Source of the DNA: Spirochaetaceae bacterium | GTDB taxonomy: Bacteria; Spirochaetota; Spirochaetia; Spirochaetales_E; Spirochaetaceae_B | NCBI GenBank assembly: GCA_003249275.1 | Contig: QKJO01000151.1 | Coordinates: 1-29,660 of the forward strand | Direction of reading: 5' to 3' | DNA length: 29,660 nt | The notes under the pieces: generated by a model | Seen by the model: only the letters and a program-made list of their open reading frames with translations | Databases searched by the model: none | What the model was told of the DNA's origin: nothing | Position numbers and translations under genes: made by a program | Part shown: piece after piece, positions 15,215-23,904 of the stretch | Numbering within the stretch: position 1 is the first letter of the stretch | Layout of the letters: each line of letters starts with the position of its first letter

Positions 15215-16033
15215 ATGAAAATACTGGACGTCGTTTTCGTTTATCAGATGAAGGAAGAGACGGAAATCCGGTGGCACAGCCGTTACCATGCTCATGGAGA
15301 AAATGAGTTTGAACTTCACTACTTTATCCAGGGCAGCGCCAGTTTTCTCAACGACCGGACCCGTTTCCGCCTGGAACCGGGAACCCTCTTCCTCACCACC
15401 CCCGGCGTCAGCCACTCCATCATCGTACAGGACGGAGAGAACCCGATCTCCTATTATGCCGTTCTTGTAAGCACCGAAGATTCCGACAGAGAGATACTCA
15501 GGCTGCTGACAATCGATCTGAAATCCAACAGACACTATAATCTGGGGACCAATTACCGGTTCTTTTTCGAAGAGATCAAAGAGAAGGGGCTGTCGGCGAA
15601 CAGGGCCCTCCGGCAGTCGGCGGTTCACCAGCTGATCTCGTTCCTCTACGTCCTGTCGGGCGAGGAGGACTTTCATTTTTCCGACAGCCGGAACAGCCAT
15701 ATAGAAAAGGCCCTCAAGATCATGCAGAACAATATTACCAATGACCTGGAACTTGAGGAAATCGCCCGCAGACTGGGGCTCAGTCCCTCCTATTTCATCA
15801 GACTTTTTCAGCAGAAAATGAAGATCACCCCGATGAAATACTTTATGAAACTGAAAATCGAGGCGGCGGGTGCCATGCTCACCAGTACGGACAGATCCCT
15901 GACGACGATTGCCCAGGACCTGAATTTCTACAGCGAATTTCATTTCAGCCGGGTATTCAAGCAGTATACTGGTTCCGCTCCGTCGGCCTACAGGAAACAG
16001 TACCTCCAGCTGGCGGGACAGCTGAAGCAGTAG
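15215..16033 (+). CDS. AraC-family transcriptional regulator (probable xylose regulator)
   Basis: A 272-residue regulator. Residues about 15-100 form a cupin ligand-binding fold (HAHGENEFELHYFIQG, then PGTLFLTTPGVSHSI). The C-terminal 100 residues hold the two helix-turn-helix motifs of AraC proteins: LELEEIARRLGLSPSYFIRLFQQ and, further on, IAQDLNFYSEFHFSRVFKQYTG with the usual PSAYR end. AGAGAGG before ATG sets the start. Its position divergent from xylB-xylA suggests it activates them with xylose or a related sugar as effector. This is a positional inference: many XylR proteins are ROK-type, and this one is not. Confidence 0.9.
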   Translation: MKILDVVFVYQMKEETEIRWHSRYHAHGENEFELHYFIQGSASFLNDRTRFRLEPGTLFLTTPGVSHSIIVQDGENPISYYAVLVSTEDSDREILRLLTIDLKSNRHYNLGTNYRFFFEEIKEKGLSANRALRQSAVHQLISFLYVLSGEEDFHFSDSRNSHIEKALKIMQNNITNDLELEEIARRLGLSPSYFIRLFQQKMKITPMKYFMKLKIEAAGAMLTSTDRSLTTIAQDLNFYSEFHFSRVFKQYTGSAPSAYRKQYLQLAGQLKQ

Positions 16034-16042
16034 AGGTTCACA

Positions 16043-17503
16043 CTATCCCTCCCAGAGGAGGGAGGATTTGACCTCTTCAATCCGGACGATTCCCTTCCTG
16101 GCCAGGACAATTCTGAACCGTTTCAGAATATCCGGCTCCCCCGTGACCGGTCTTTCAATTTTCATGACCATGTTGACATGATAGACCCGGTTGGATTTGA
16201 CAAAGCCGTAGGTTCCCTCCTGCCGGCAGGCCAGAAACTCACTGCTGTCATCCATCTTGTGGAGCCAGTCGGATATATCCAGCCTGACGATATCGGTGAT
16301 GCCCGACAGCCGGGTGTGATTCTCGAAAAGAGGTCCCGACCGGATGACGAAATCCTTTTTATACTTGAGGATCTCTTCATTCAGGAGCCCCAGGCTGAGC
16401 TTGTCCTTTCCCGCCTGGCGCGACTGGATGAATTCCCTGGAGAGTTTGCCCTTTTTGGAAAAAGAGACCGACTCCCGGATTTTACCGCACCGTCTCCCCG
16501 TCCGGGGATCCATGAGGAAATGGATCCGGTCGGAGACCAGAAAGGGCGTCATATTCAGAAAGAAACCTCTCAAATTCTCCTTGATTCTGTCTTTGAGCGA
16601 GTAGGCGATGACGGCTACCAGAGCCCAGTAGATGCTTCCCTGAGGAAAAAGTCTTGTCGAGATGATCGTGGCTGCCAGAGCAAAGGCCATGGCCACGGCA
16701 GCCGCCAGTCCCAGGAGAAACTGCCCCACCCGTGAAGCCAGACGGGAGTCGAGGACGGAAAGGTAGAGGGATTTCTGAGCCCATTTCTTGAGTTTGTGGG
16801 CCCGGAACACCATCCGCTCCGCCGTATAAGCGTCCGGGTCCGAGGGACTGTCCCATCCGTATTTTTTTCTCAGCTTGAACAGGGCGTTCAGCGAATCCTC
16901 ATATCTGTTCTTCAGATCCTTGTCGGAGGACTGTTTTTTTCTGCGGCCGAGCTTCTGCAGATCCCTTATATAATAATCCGAGATCAGACCCGTCACGGCT
17001 TCCAGAGTCCAGATCAGGGGCTGTTTGATCTTGCCGGGAAAGGAAGATTTGTCGCTGCTCATCCGGGAAATCAGCTTCTGAACACTCCTGACAAGCTGAT
17101 CCGTCAGTTCCGGTCCCGCCGGTTCATCCTCTTCGGGCATATTTCCCGTTTCCGAAATAAGAATATTGACGAGGGTCTGAAGTTCGTACAGGACACGGGT
17201 CCGCCAGTCCCGGTTTTTCATCGGTTTTTTCCAGAGCTTCTCCAGCCGGCTCAACGGACTGGATTCGACATGACTGTCGTTGAGGACGTCCAGCCCGATC
17301 CGGGGTGTGGTAAACCTTGTATGTACGGTCAGATCCGCAAGGAGATCCTCTCTGGAGCGGGTCTTGCCGCTGATTCCCAGCTGACCGGGAATAAAGAAGG
17401 CGGCGGTCATTCTGTAGTGGTTGTTTTTCTCTTCTCTGTAGAGGGGATAGCTGATTTTTACCTCAATCTGACTGATCCCGTGGTTTCTTACCTGATAATC
17501 CAT
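16043..17503 (-). CDS. Unrecognised two-helix membrane protein
   Basis: A 486-residue protein that I cannot assign. Residues 1-70 look like a beta-rich domain, about 85-250 are helical and very basic/charged (a likely coiled or bundled cytoplasmic region), residues 261-283 and 287-303 are two adjacent membrane helices, and the last 180 residues are again mixed and charged, with MDPRTGRRCGKIRESVSFS and DWLHKMDDSS. With a hairpin of two helices and no signal peptide, both large parts would face the cytoplasm. No nucleotide-binding or catalytic motif is evident. The ribosome site before ATG 17503 is weak. It is a single gene, convergent with the AraC regulator and divergent from the aminotransferase. 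Confidence 0.7.
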   Translation of the reverse strand: MDYQVRNHGISQIEVKISYPLYREEKNNHYRMTAAFFIPGQLGISGKTRSREDLLADLTVHTRFTTPRIGLDVLNDSHVESSPLSRLEKLWKKPMKNRDWRTRVLYELQTLVNILISETGNMPEEDEPAGPELTDQLVRSVQKLISRMSSDKSSFPGKIKQPLIWTLEAVTGLISDYYIRDLQKLGRRKKQSSDKDLKNRYEDSLNALFKLRKKYGWDSPSDPDAYTAERMVFRAHKLKKWAQKSLYLSVLDSRLASRVGQFLLGLAAAVAMAFALAATIISTRLFPQGSIYWALVAVIAYSLKDRIKENLRGFFLNMTPFLVSDRIHFLMDPRTGRRCGKIRESVSFSKKGKLSREFIQSRQAGKDKLSLGLLNEEILKYKKDFVIRSGPLFENHTRLSGITDIVRLDISDWLHKMDDSSEFLACRQEGTYGFVKSNRVYHVNMVMKIERPVTGEPDILKRFRIVLARKGIVRIEEVKSSLLWEG

Positions 17504-17635
17504 CAGTTTTTATCATAAATCAGGTCAACCCGGGGAACAAGCGCATTCCCTAAATAGACCTCTTTCAGTATGATATACAGCTATAAAAAATAATCCGCAG
17601 GGTTATTTGAAGTACACCGATACAGGAGAAAACCA
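17504..17635. other. Divergent intergenic region without a clear promoter
   Basis: This 132-bp gap is A+T-rich, with TATAAA at about 17582, GATATA nearby and a small hairpin GGGAA/TTCCC, but I find no well-spaced -35/-10 pair for either flanking gene. Confidence 0.4.
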
Positions 17636-18922
17636 ATGAATCCACAGGCTTCAGCGCTGAATGACGTACTGAAAGCGCAGAGTCCCGCCATTTACTCCCT
17701 CTTATCCAGAAGAGGCAGAGAGATTTTCTTTCCGAAAAAGGGTCTTGTCATGCAGGGCCAGGATGCCGCCGGTAAACGGATCAATGCGTCCATCGGTATG
17801 GCCACGGAAGATGACGGATCTCCCTTAAGACTGTCATGCATTGAATCGCTGGTCAATTTGCCACCCGAGAAGGTTTTCCCCTATGCTTCCAGCTACGGCC
17901 TTATGCCTCTGAGAAAGAGCTGGCAGTCCATCATCCGGAAGAAGAATCCCTCCCTCGGAAATATCGAGCTCACCCTTCCCGTTGTCACAAATGCGCTGAC
18001 CCACGGCCTTTCCATGGCCGGTTATCTCTTCCTGGAACAGGGTGATACGGTCATCCTTCCCGACTACTACTGGGGCAACTACAATCTGGTGTTCAAAAAT
18101 GCCTACGATGCCGAGTTCGAAACCTTCCCCATGTACACCGACGGAGGATTCAACCTGGCGGGGATGCGGGAAAAACTGCTGACTCCCGGCGAGAAAAAAG
18201 TCCTTCTTCTCAACTTCCCCAACAATCCCACCGGCTACACTCCCACAAATGATGAGATGACCGGTATAAGAGACATCGTTCTTGAAGCTGCTGAAGCGGG
18301 CAAGAAGATTGCCGTTCTCATCGACGATGCCTACTTCGGACTGGTATTCGAAGAGGGCGTAGCCACAGAATCTGTGTTTACCCAGCTGGCAGTTCTCCAC
18401 GAGAATGTTCTGGCCGTTAAAATCGACGGAGCCACCAAGGAAGACTACGTCTGGGGTTTCCGTGTAGGATTCATCACCTTCAGCTGGAAGGGAATGACGG
18501 CGGAAGCCGGACAGGTTCTTGTGGACAAAGTAGGGGGAGCGGTCAGAGGAAACATCTCCAACGATTCAATTCTCTCTCAGAACCTTCTTCTGGCGGCTTA
18601 CGACGCTCCCGGTTACGAGGATGAGAAGAAAGTAAAATTCAACCTCATGAAGACAAGGTACGACAAGGTCAAAGCGACCCTGGCAAGCCATCCCGAATTT
18701 GCGGAATACTTTGATGTGGTTCCCTACAACTCGGGATACTTCATGTGCGTGGATCTCAAGAAGGGCAATGCGGAAGATGTGAGACAGAAACTTCTCAAGG
18801 ACTACGACACCGGAATCATCGCCCTGGGTTCCCTGATCCGTGTTGCCTACTCCTCCCTCCCCGAGAAGTTCATCGAAGAGCTGTTCATGAACATCTTCAG
18901 CGCCTGTAAAGACCTGGACTGA
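17636..18922 (+). CDS. PLP-dependent aminotransferase, class I/II
   Basis: A 428-residue fold-type I aminotransferase. The PLP lysine is Lys268 in GATKEDYVWGFRVG, with Arg276 as the phosphate-binding partner; NFPNNPTG (193-200) and DDAYFG (230-235) hold the cofactor-ring Asn and Asp-x-x-Tyr residues. The N-terminal segment SLVNLPPEKVFPYASSYGL is the usual substrate-binding region. The closest general kind is aspartate/aromatic aminotransferase, but the donor cannot be fixed from sequence. AGGAG 7 nt before ATG sets the start. It is followed after 15 nt by the FmdB-like gene and is probably co-transcribed with it. Confidence 0.88.
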   Translation: MNPQASALNDVLKAQSPAIYSLLSRRGREIFFPKKGLVMQGQDAAGKRINASIGMATEDDGSPLRLSCIESLVNLPPEKVFPYASSYGLMPLRKSWQSIIRKKNPSLGNIELTLPVVTNALTHGLSMAGYLFLEQGDTVILPDYYWGNYNLVFKNAYDAEFETFPMYTDGGFNLAGMREKLLTPGEKKVLLLNFPNNPTGYTPTNDEMTGIRDIVLEAAEAGKKIAVLIDDAYFGLVFEEGVATESVFTQLAVLHENVLAVKIDGATKEDYVWGFRVGFITFSWKGMTAEAGQVLVDKVGGAVRGNISNDSILSQNLLLAAYDAPGYEDEKKVKFNLMKTRYDKVKATLASHPEFAEYFDVVPYNSGYFMCVDLKKGNAEDVRQKLLKDYDTGIIALGSLIRVAYSSLPEKFIEELFMNIFSACKDLD

Positions 18923-18937
18923 GAAAAGGAGCTCCTG

Positions 18938-19174
18938 ATGCCGATTTATGAGTACACCTGCCGCGACTGCGGCAAAGATTCAGAAATTCTCGTCAGGGGC
19001 GGCGATACCCCGATTGAGTGCAGAAGCTGCGGCAGCGAAAAGGTGGAGCGCAAACTGAGCGCCTTCTCCTTTTCAGCGGCTTCTGTCAGAAAAGCCTCCC
19101 CTGCCTGCGCTCCCGCCTGCGGGGGCGGGTTTGAACGGGGCGCCTGCGGCAGCGGCGGCTGCTGCGGGGGCTGA
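18938..19174 (+). CDS. FmdB-family zinc ribbon protein with Cys-rich tail
   Basis: A 78-residue protein starting MPIYEYTCRDCG, the hallmark of FmdB/CxxC_CXXC_SSSS family proteins. The zinc ribbon cysteines are Cys8/Cys11 and Cys28/Cys31. The tail beyond residue 55 is Gly-rich with five more cysteines (57, 61, 70, 75, 76). FmdB was first named as a putative regulator of formamidase in Methylophilus, but most members have no proven role. AAGGAG 7-8 nt before ATG supports the start. Confidence 0.85.
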   Translation: MPIYEYTCRDCGKDSEILVRGGDTPIECRSCGSEKVERKLSAFSFSAASVRKASPACAPACGGGFERGACGSGGCCGG

Positions 19175-19222
19175 CCCCCCTTCCCGCCTTATCCGGACAT
19201 CTCCGTAGACATCATGACTTAG

Positions 19223-19251
19223 TTGAACCTCACCCCCGAAGATCGTATACT
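19223..19251 (+). promoter_or_regulatory. Promoter of the Gfo/Idh/MocA oxidoreductase gene
   Basis: TTGAAC (19223-19228), a 17-nt spacer and TATACT (19246-19251) form a strong housekeeping-type promoter; transcription would start near 19258, about 21 nt before the ATG. Confidence 0.75.
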
Positions 19252-19278
19252 GGCTACAAAGCATCAGGGGGTGAATCA

Positions 19279-20463
19279 ATGAGTACAAACAGCGGAAATC
19301 CGGCGATCAGACATCTGGGAAGACGTCTGAGACTGGCCGTAATCGGCGGCGGTCCGGGATCCTTCATAGGAGGGATGCACAGACAGGCCGCCCGTCTTAC
19401 AGACTGCTACGACCTTGTAGCGGCCGCCCTTTCCTCCCATCCGGAAAAAGCCCTGCAAGCAGGCCGGGATCTCGGTCTTGCTGAAGACAGGACCTACAGC
19501 GACGGACTGACTCTGATTGAAAGAGAATCGTCCCGTCCCGACGGTGCCGAAGTCATCGCGATTATGACTCCCAATGATACTCATTTCCTCTTTGCCTCGG
19601 CGGCATTGAAAGCAGGTCTGGATGTCATCTGCGACAAGCCAATGACCAATACTCTGGCGGAAGCGGAAGAACTGGCCGACCTCGTGAAAGAGTCGGGACT
19701 GGTGTTCAGACTCACCCATAACTATACCGGTTATCCCATGGTCAGACAGGCCAGAGCTATGGTCGAAAAGGGAGATCTGGGAGAGATCAGGCTGATACAG
19801 GTAGAATACGTTCAGGGCGGCAAGGCCGATGAATCCCTCCCCGACCCGACCGGTCCCGATGCTCCCTGGCGCTACAATCCCGATAAGGGCGGTCCTTCAC
19901 TGGTCATGGGGGACATTGGTACTCACGCCCACAATCTCATCCGATATGTGACCGGACTGGAGACGCTTGAAGTAGCTGCCGAAGCGGGAGCCATCGTTCC
20001 CGGCCGGAAGATCCACGACTTTACGGGAGCCCTGCTCAGGATGGAGAACGGCGCCCGGGGCAGTTTCTGGGTGACCCAGGCGGCGGCTGGTGTGGAAAAC
20101 TCCCTCCAGTTCAGAATCTCGGGAACAATGGGCAGTCTGGAGTGGTGCCAGGAGATCCCTCAGCGCCTGACCTTCAAACCCCTGGGCAGGCCGGCCGAAA
20201 TCAGGACTCCCAACGGCCCCGGAACCCTACCCCTCAGTGCGGCAGCCAGCCATATCGTCGCCGGACACCCCGAAGGGTTCCCCGACGGGTTTGCCAATAT
20301 CTACAGAGACGCCGCCGAGGCTGCAGCCGCCAGACGAGCCGGAACCAGCCCGGCCCCCGAAGCCATGACCTGTCCGGACGAAAAAGACGGTCTGGCCGGT
20401 CTGAAATTCGTCAGCGCCGTCTTAAGATCCTCTGACAACGGCAGCGCCTGGACTAAGGTTTGA
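19279..20463 (+). CDS. Gfo/Idh/MocA-family NAD(P)-dependent oxidoreductase
   Basis: A 394-residue sugar- or polyol-type dehydrogenase. The Rossmann motif is GGGPGSFIGG (23-32), followed by a cofactor and substrate-binding alpha/beta domain. CDKPMTN (118-124) contains the conserved Lys120, and GDIGTHAHNL (211-220) carries Asp212 and His216, the usual catalytic Asp/His. The family reduces or oxidises a ring hydroxyl of sugars, inositols or related compounds; the exact substrate is unknown. A GGGGG-containing ribosome site lies just upstream. It has its own promoter, and the Mrp-like gene follows after 31 nt. Confidence 0.92.
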   Translation: MSTNSGNPAIRHLGRRLRLAVIGGGPGSFIGGMHRQAARLTDCYDLVAAALSSHPEKALQAGRDLGLAEDRTYSDGLTLIERESSRPDGAEVIAIMTPNDTHFLFASAALKAGLDVICDKPMTNTLAEAEELADLVKESGLVFRLTHNYTGYPMVRQARAMVEKGDLGEIRLIQVEYVQGGKADESLPDPTGPDAPWRYNPDKGGPSLVMGDIGTHAHNLIRYVTGLETLEVAAEAGAIVPGRKIHDFTGALLRMENGARGSFWVTQAAAGVENSLQFRISGTMGSLEWCQEIPQRLTFKPLGRPAEIRTPNGPGTLPLSAAASHIVAGHPEGFPDGFANIYRDAAEAAAARRAGTSPAPEAMTCPDEKDGLAGLKFVSAVLRSSDNGSAWTKV

Positions 20464-20494
20464 GAAAACAAAGAATATTAATGGAGTATCTTAT

Positions 20495-21781
20495 ATGGTT
20501 CAAAAAGAAGAAATACTGAAGGCTCTGGCCGAAATCATAGATCCCGACCTGAAAAAGGACATAGTTTCCCTGGGATTCATCAAGGAGCTTGTGATTGACG
20601 GGACGACCGTCAGCTTTGCCATCGAACTGACCACTCCGGCCTGTCCCGTCAAGAACCAGTTTAAAATGGCGGCCGAACAGCTAGTGGGAGACCTCCCGGG
20701 AGTCGAAAAAGTTCACGTATCCATGACCTCCCGAAACGTAAGAGACACCCAGAGCGACAACGGCCTGAAAAAGGTCAAACAGATCATCGCCGTAGCCTCT
20801 GCCAAGGGTGGGGTCGGAAAATCAACGGTGGCAGCCACTCTGGCCTGTGAACTCAGGAACCAGGGATACAAAACGGGACTCCTGGACACGGACCTCTTCG
20901 GCCCTTCCGTTCCCACCCTCTTCAACATAAGCCATCCTGAGATCTATCAGAGAAACAATATGATGATCCCTCTTGAAAAGGATGGAATGAAACTCATGTC
21001 CTTCGGATTTCTTATGGGCGATGCACCTGCCATCATGAGGGGACCCATGGTTTCGGGGTATATGCAGCAGATCCTTTTGCAGGTGGACTGGGGTGAACTG
21101 GACTACCTGATCATCGACATGCCTCCCGGAACCGGCGATATCCAGCTGACCCTGAGCCAGACCATCCAGGTGGACGGTGCCGTCATCGTGACGACCCGCG
21201 CCGCCCTCTCACTGGTGGATGTGGCCCGGGGCATCCTCATGTTCGAAAAGGTGGGGGTTCCCATGCTGGGGGTTGTGGAGAACATGTCCCACTTCATCTG
21301 CGACAACTGCGACAAGGAGCACCATATATTCGGCGAAGCCAAAGCGCCGGGCGAGAGGTTCGGTCTGGAAACTCTGGCTCAGATTCCCCTGGAACCATCC
21401 AGAGGAAGAAACATGGAACAGTACAAAAGCAATGATCTGAACAGAAGCCTGGTTGAAAACATTGCAAGAGCCCTGGGCCGGGTGACGGCGGACAAGATCA
21501 TCCCCCCGGTTGTGTCTCAGGAGGGCGGAACAATTCAGTTCAAATGGCAGGGCGGCGAGGTCTGGAAGATCAATGCGGTCCATCTGAGGAGCAGCTGCCG
21601 CTGTGCCCTCTGCGTGGATGAATATTCGGGAGAAAAGATCCTGAAGGATGAAGACATTCCCGCCGACATCCACGTCGCCTCAAACAGCCCGCTGGGCAAC
21701 TACGCCCTTGCAATCAGCTGGAGCGACGGCCACAGCTCGGGGATCTTCCCCTACAAACAGCTCAAAGAGCTGGCCGGATAG
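20495..21781 (+). CDS. Mrp/ApbC-type Fe-S carrier ATPase with DUF59 and DUF971 domains
   Basis: A 428-residue three-domain protein. Residues 1 to about 85 are a DUF59/MIP18-like domain (ALAEIIDPDLKKDIVSLGFI). About 95-330 are the Mrp P-loop ATPase with deviant Walker A KGGVGKS (104-110), DMPPGTGD, and the cluster-bridging pair Cys269-x-x-Cys272. About 333-425 match DUF971, with Cys368, Cys370 and Cys373 in SSCRCALC. Mrp/NBP35 proteins hold and transfer 4Fe-4S clusters as dimers. The DUF971 extension adds a further possible metal site. GGAG upstream of ATG fits. The gene is on the plus strand, convergent with the small unknown gene ending at 21791. Confidence 0.92.
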   Translation: MVQKEEILKALAEIIDPDLKKDIVSLGFIKELVIDGTTVSFAIELTTPACPVKNQFKMAAEQLVGDLPGVEKVHVSMTSRNVRDTQSDNGLKKVKQIIAVASAKGGVGKSTVAATLACELRNQGYKTGLLDTDLFGPSVPTLFNISHPEIYQRNNMMIPLEKDGMKLMSFGFLMGDAPAIMRGPMVSGYMQQILLQVDWGELDYLIIDMPPGTGDIQLTLSQTIQVDGAVIVTTRAALSLVDVARGILMFEKVGVPMLGVVENMSHFICDNCDKEHHIFGEAKAPGERFGLETLAQIPLEPSRGRNMEQYKSNDLNRSLVENIARALGRVTADKIIPPVVSQEGGTIQFKWQGGEVWKINAVHLRSSCRCALCVDEYSGEKILKDEDIPADIHVASNSPLGNYALAISWSDGHSSGIFPYKQLKELAG

Positions 21782-21790
21782 CGGAGATAT

Positions 21791-22024
21791 TCAGCTGACA
21801 ATCGGAGAGTCGACCGAATCGATCAGAACGGTCATATCGAAGATGGTATCCTCACCGATATAATCCCGGTGGGGCGACTCTTCCATGACGCCCAGAGCGA
21901 GATGCCAGGCCCGGATATGCCGCCAGGCTTCCAGACTCAGAACAACCCTGTCCGGACGGTTCCCCGACTCCTGCAGTTCTCTCTTCTGCCGGTAGATTTC
22001 GGCTACAAGTTCCTCAGCCCTCAT
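21791..22024 (-). CDS. Small unrecognised protein coupled to TPR gene
   Basis: A 77-residue soluble, charged protein (MRAEELVAEIYRQKRELQE at the start, DSVDSPIVS at the end). I recognise no family. Its ATG lies inside the last codons of the TPR gene, overlapping by 11 bp in another frame, so it is most likely translated by coupling; no independent ribosome site is clear. An in-frame upstream start at 22177 would need a long overlap with the TPR gene and is rejected. The first half is probably helical. Confidence 0.6.
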   Translation of the reverse strand: MRAEELVAEIYRQKRELQESGNRPDRVVLSLEAWRHIRAWHLALGVMEESPHRDYIGEDTIFDMTVLIDSVDSPIVS

Positions 22025-22550
22025 CGTCGGAAACAAGATCCATATAGACCCTCCGGGCCTCACCGGCGCCTTTGGTGTTTCCCAGTTCATCCAGGGTATC
22101 CGCCAGATTGAACCAGGCATCGACATTTGACCTGTCCAGTTCCAGAGCTCTGCGGAAGAAGAGTTCGGCATCCTCATACTGTTCCGTCACGAACCGAAGC
22201 ACACCCAGACTGTTCCAGATACGGGAATCTTCGTCTCCGAAGGTCAGAGCCAGATCGTAGGATTCCTCCGCCTCATCGTAGCGGTTCAGACGGTAGAGCA
22301 CGATGCCCCGTTCACACCAGAAGTCGGGATTGTCAGGCTCTCCGCTGACCGACTGATTCAGCAGCGTCAGGGCTTCCATCCAGTTTTCATCAACGATCAG
22401 TTCGAGGGCGAGGTTATAGCAGATGACCGGGTCTTCGGGCAGGATCTCCAGAGCCTTGCGGAAGCAGTCCTTGGCTTTCATTCTTTTTCCCTGCTCCGAG
22501 TAACTCACCCCGAGGGCGACCAGTTCCTCAACAGATTCGGGTGCTTTCAT
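22014..22550 (-). CDS. Tetratricopeptide repeat protein
   Basis: A 178-residue cytoplasmic protein made almost wholly of about five TPR units (roughly residues 7-40, 41-74, 75-108, 109-142 and 143-170), with typical A-x-x-x-F-x-x-A-L-x-x-x-P blocks such as CFRKALEILPED and FFRRALELDRSN. There is no signal peptide, so it is a cytoplasmic protein-interaction scaffold. Its ATG overlaps the stop of the UMF1 transporter gene (ATGA), and AAGGA lies just upstream. The partner is unknown; neighbours suggest the transporter or the small downstream protein. Confidence 0.87.
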   Translation of the reverse strand: MKAPESVEELVALGVSYSEQGKRMKAKDCFRKALEILPEDPVICYNLALELIVDENWMEALTLLNQSVSGEPDNPDFWCERGIVLYRLNRYDEAEESYDLALTFGDEDSRIWNSLGVLRFVTEQYEDAELFFRRALELDRSNVDAWFNLADTLDELGNTKGAGEARRVYMDLVSDDEG

Positions 22551-23812
22551 GTTTTTTCCTTACCGCATTGTACAAGAAAAAAGGCCCCTATGGCAAAGAG
22601 GATGACGATACAACCGATACCGACGCTGTAGGACCCTGTGATCTGGGTCGCAAAACCGAGGATGAAGGGCCCCATGATGGCGGCGAATTTTCCGAAGATA
22701 TCAAAGAATCCGAAGAACTCACCCGCCTGGTCGGGAGGTATGATGGAGCCGAAATAGGATCTTGAGAGGGCCTGTATTCCTCCCTGGCTGGTGGCGACGA
22801 GGAAGGAGATGAGGATAAACATGGGAATCAGCATCCCCGCACCCATAAAGGGAAGGAAAACAGCCAGCAGGGTGATCAGGGTGTAGACGCCGATGCCCAC
22901 GAAAAGCATGAAACGGGTGGATGTTTTTTTGGACAGGATGCCATAGAGAATGGCAAAGGGAAAGGCAACGATCTGAAGACCCATCAGGTCCAGCAGAAGG
23001 ATGGTGGAGCTTATGCCCATCTTGGAACCGTAATCGGTGGCCATTTTGATGATCGTTCCCACTCCGTCGATATAGAAGAAGTAGGCCAGCAGGAAGAGGA
23101 ATATCTTCCGGTAGGACTGAATATTTTTGAATGTTTTGTAGAGTCTGGAAAAGGCATCCTTCAGGGGCTGGGGTGAGGGATCGATTCCGTAGTTCTGCCT
23201 GACGTTTTTGAGGAAGGGAATACTGAAGAGGAACCACCAGAAGGCGGTGATGAGAAAGGCGATCCGCACCCCCGTCAGATTCAATACGGACATGTCCCCG
23301 CCGGCCATCACAAAGATGATGACAAGGCTGGCGACAAAGGGTATGGTGCTGCCGATATAACCCCAGCCGAAGCCGTTTGTGGACACCTTGTCCATCCTTT
23401 CGGGTACTGCCACATCCACCAGACAGGCATCATAGAAGATATTGGCGCCGGAAAAACCGATGGCCGTGAGGATGTAGACGATGATGGCGGGAACCCAGGC
23501 TCCCGGCTGAATCAGGATCAGGAGGGCCGTAGCCGCCGTTCCCAGGATGAGGAAGACGGTAAAATACTTTTTACGTCTACCTTTGTAGTCGGCCAGTGTT
23601 CCCAGAATGGGGGCCAGAAAAGCGATCAGCAGGGCATAAAAACTGTTCCCGTACCCCAGAACAGCGGTGGACGCCGTATCCGAGAGACCGCCCTCCCGGG
23701 CGATCTGTCCGAAAAACAGGGGAAAAATGGCCGTCGTTATGGTTATGGAGTAGGCGGAATTGGCCCAATCGTAGAGAACCCAACTTCTTTCGTTCTTTGA
23801 TAAATTGATCAT
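22547..23812 (-). CDS. UMF1/Atg22-family MFS transporter
   Basis: A 421-residue major facilitator with about 12 membrane helices. The N-terminus ERSWVLYDWANSAYSITITT is the signature of the UMF1 family (related to the vacuolar amino-acid exporter Atg22). Family substrates in bacteria are mostly unknown; efflux of amino acids or similar small molecules is plausible. A central cytoplasmic loop (near residues 195-225, NYGIDPSPQPLKDAFSRLYK) separates the two halves. AGGGGCGGA before the ATG serves as ribosome site. It is the first gene of a three-gene overlapping set. Confidence 0.9.
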   Translation of the reverse strand: MINLSKNERSWVLYDWANSAYSITITTAIFPLFFGQIAREGGLSDTASTAVLGYGNSFYALLIAFLAPILGTLADYKGRRKKYFTVFLILGTAATALLILIQPGAWVPAIIVYILTAIGFSGANIFYDACLVDVAVPERMDKVSTNGFGWGYIGSTIPFVASLVIIFVMAGGDMSVLNLTGVRIAFLITAFWWFLFSIPFLKNVRQNYGIDPSPQPLKDAFSRLYKTFKNIQSYRKIFLFLLAYFFYIDGVGTIIKMATDYGSKMGISSTILLLDLMGLQIVAFPFAILYGILSKKTSTRFMLFVGIGVYTLITLLAVFLPFMGAGMLIPMFILISFLVATSQGGIQALSRSYFGSIIPPDQAGEFFGFFDIFGKFAAIMGPFILGFATQITGSYSVGIGCIVILFAIGAFFLVQCGKEKT

Positions 23813-23838
23813 TCCGCCCCTCTTTTTCGTTTAGTATG

Positions 23839-23881
23839 CCGGACAGGGTCCGGTCGAGAAGACTGGTGTGAAGGCCTCACA
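23839..23881. other. Two small stem-loops between TRAP and UMF1 genes
   Basis: CCGGAC/GTCCGG (23839-23844 and 23848-23853) and TGTGA/TCACA (23867-23871 and 23877-23881) could form hairpins in the 92-bp gap downstream of the TRAP permease gene. Neither is followed by a U-run, so they are at best weak terminators or stabilisers. Confidence 0.3.
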
Positions 23882-23904
23882 GGATTTCTAATTTATTTAT
23901 ACTC

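Noticed and set aside
15200..15943. 247-codon minus-strand open frame
   Set aside because: It is antisense to the AraC-type regulator, which has both helix-turn-helix motifs.
19166..19179. GGGGG/CCCCC hairpin at the end of the FmdB-like gene as a terminator
   Set aside because: The stem is short, half inside the coding region, and no U-run follows.
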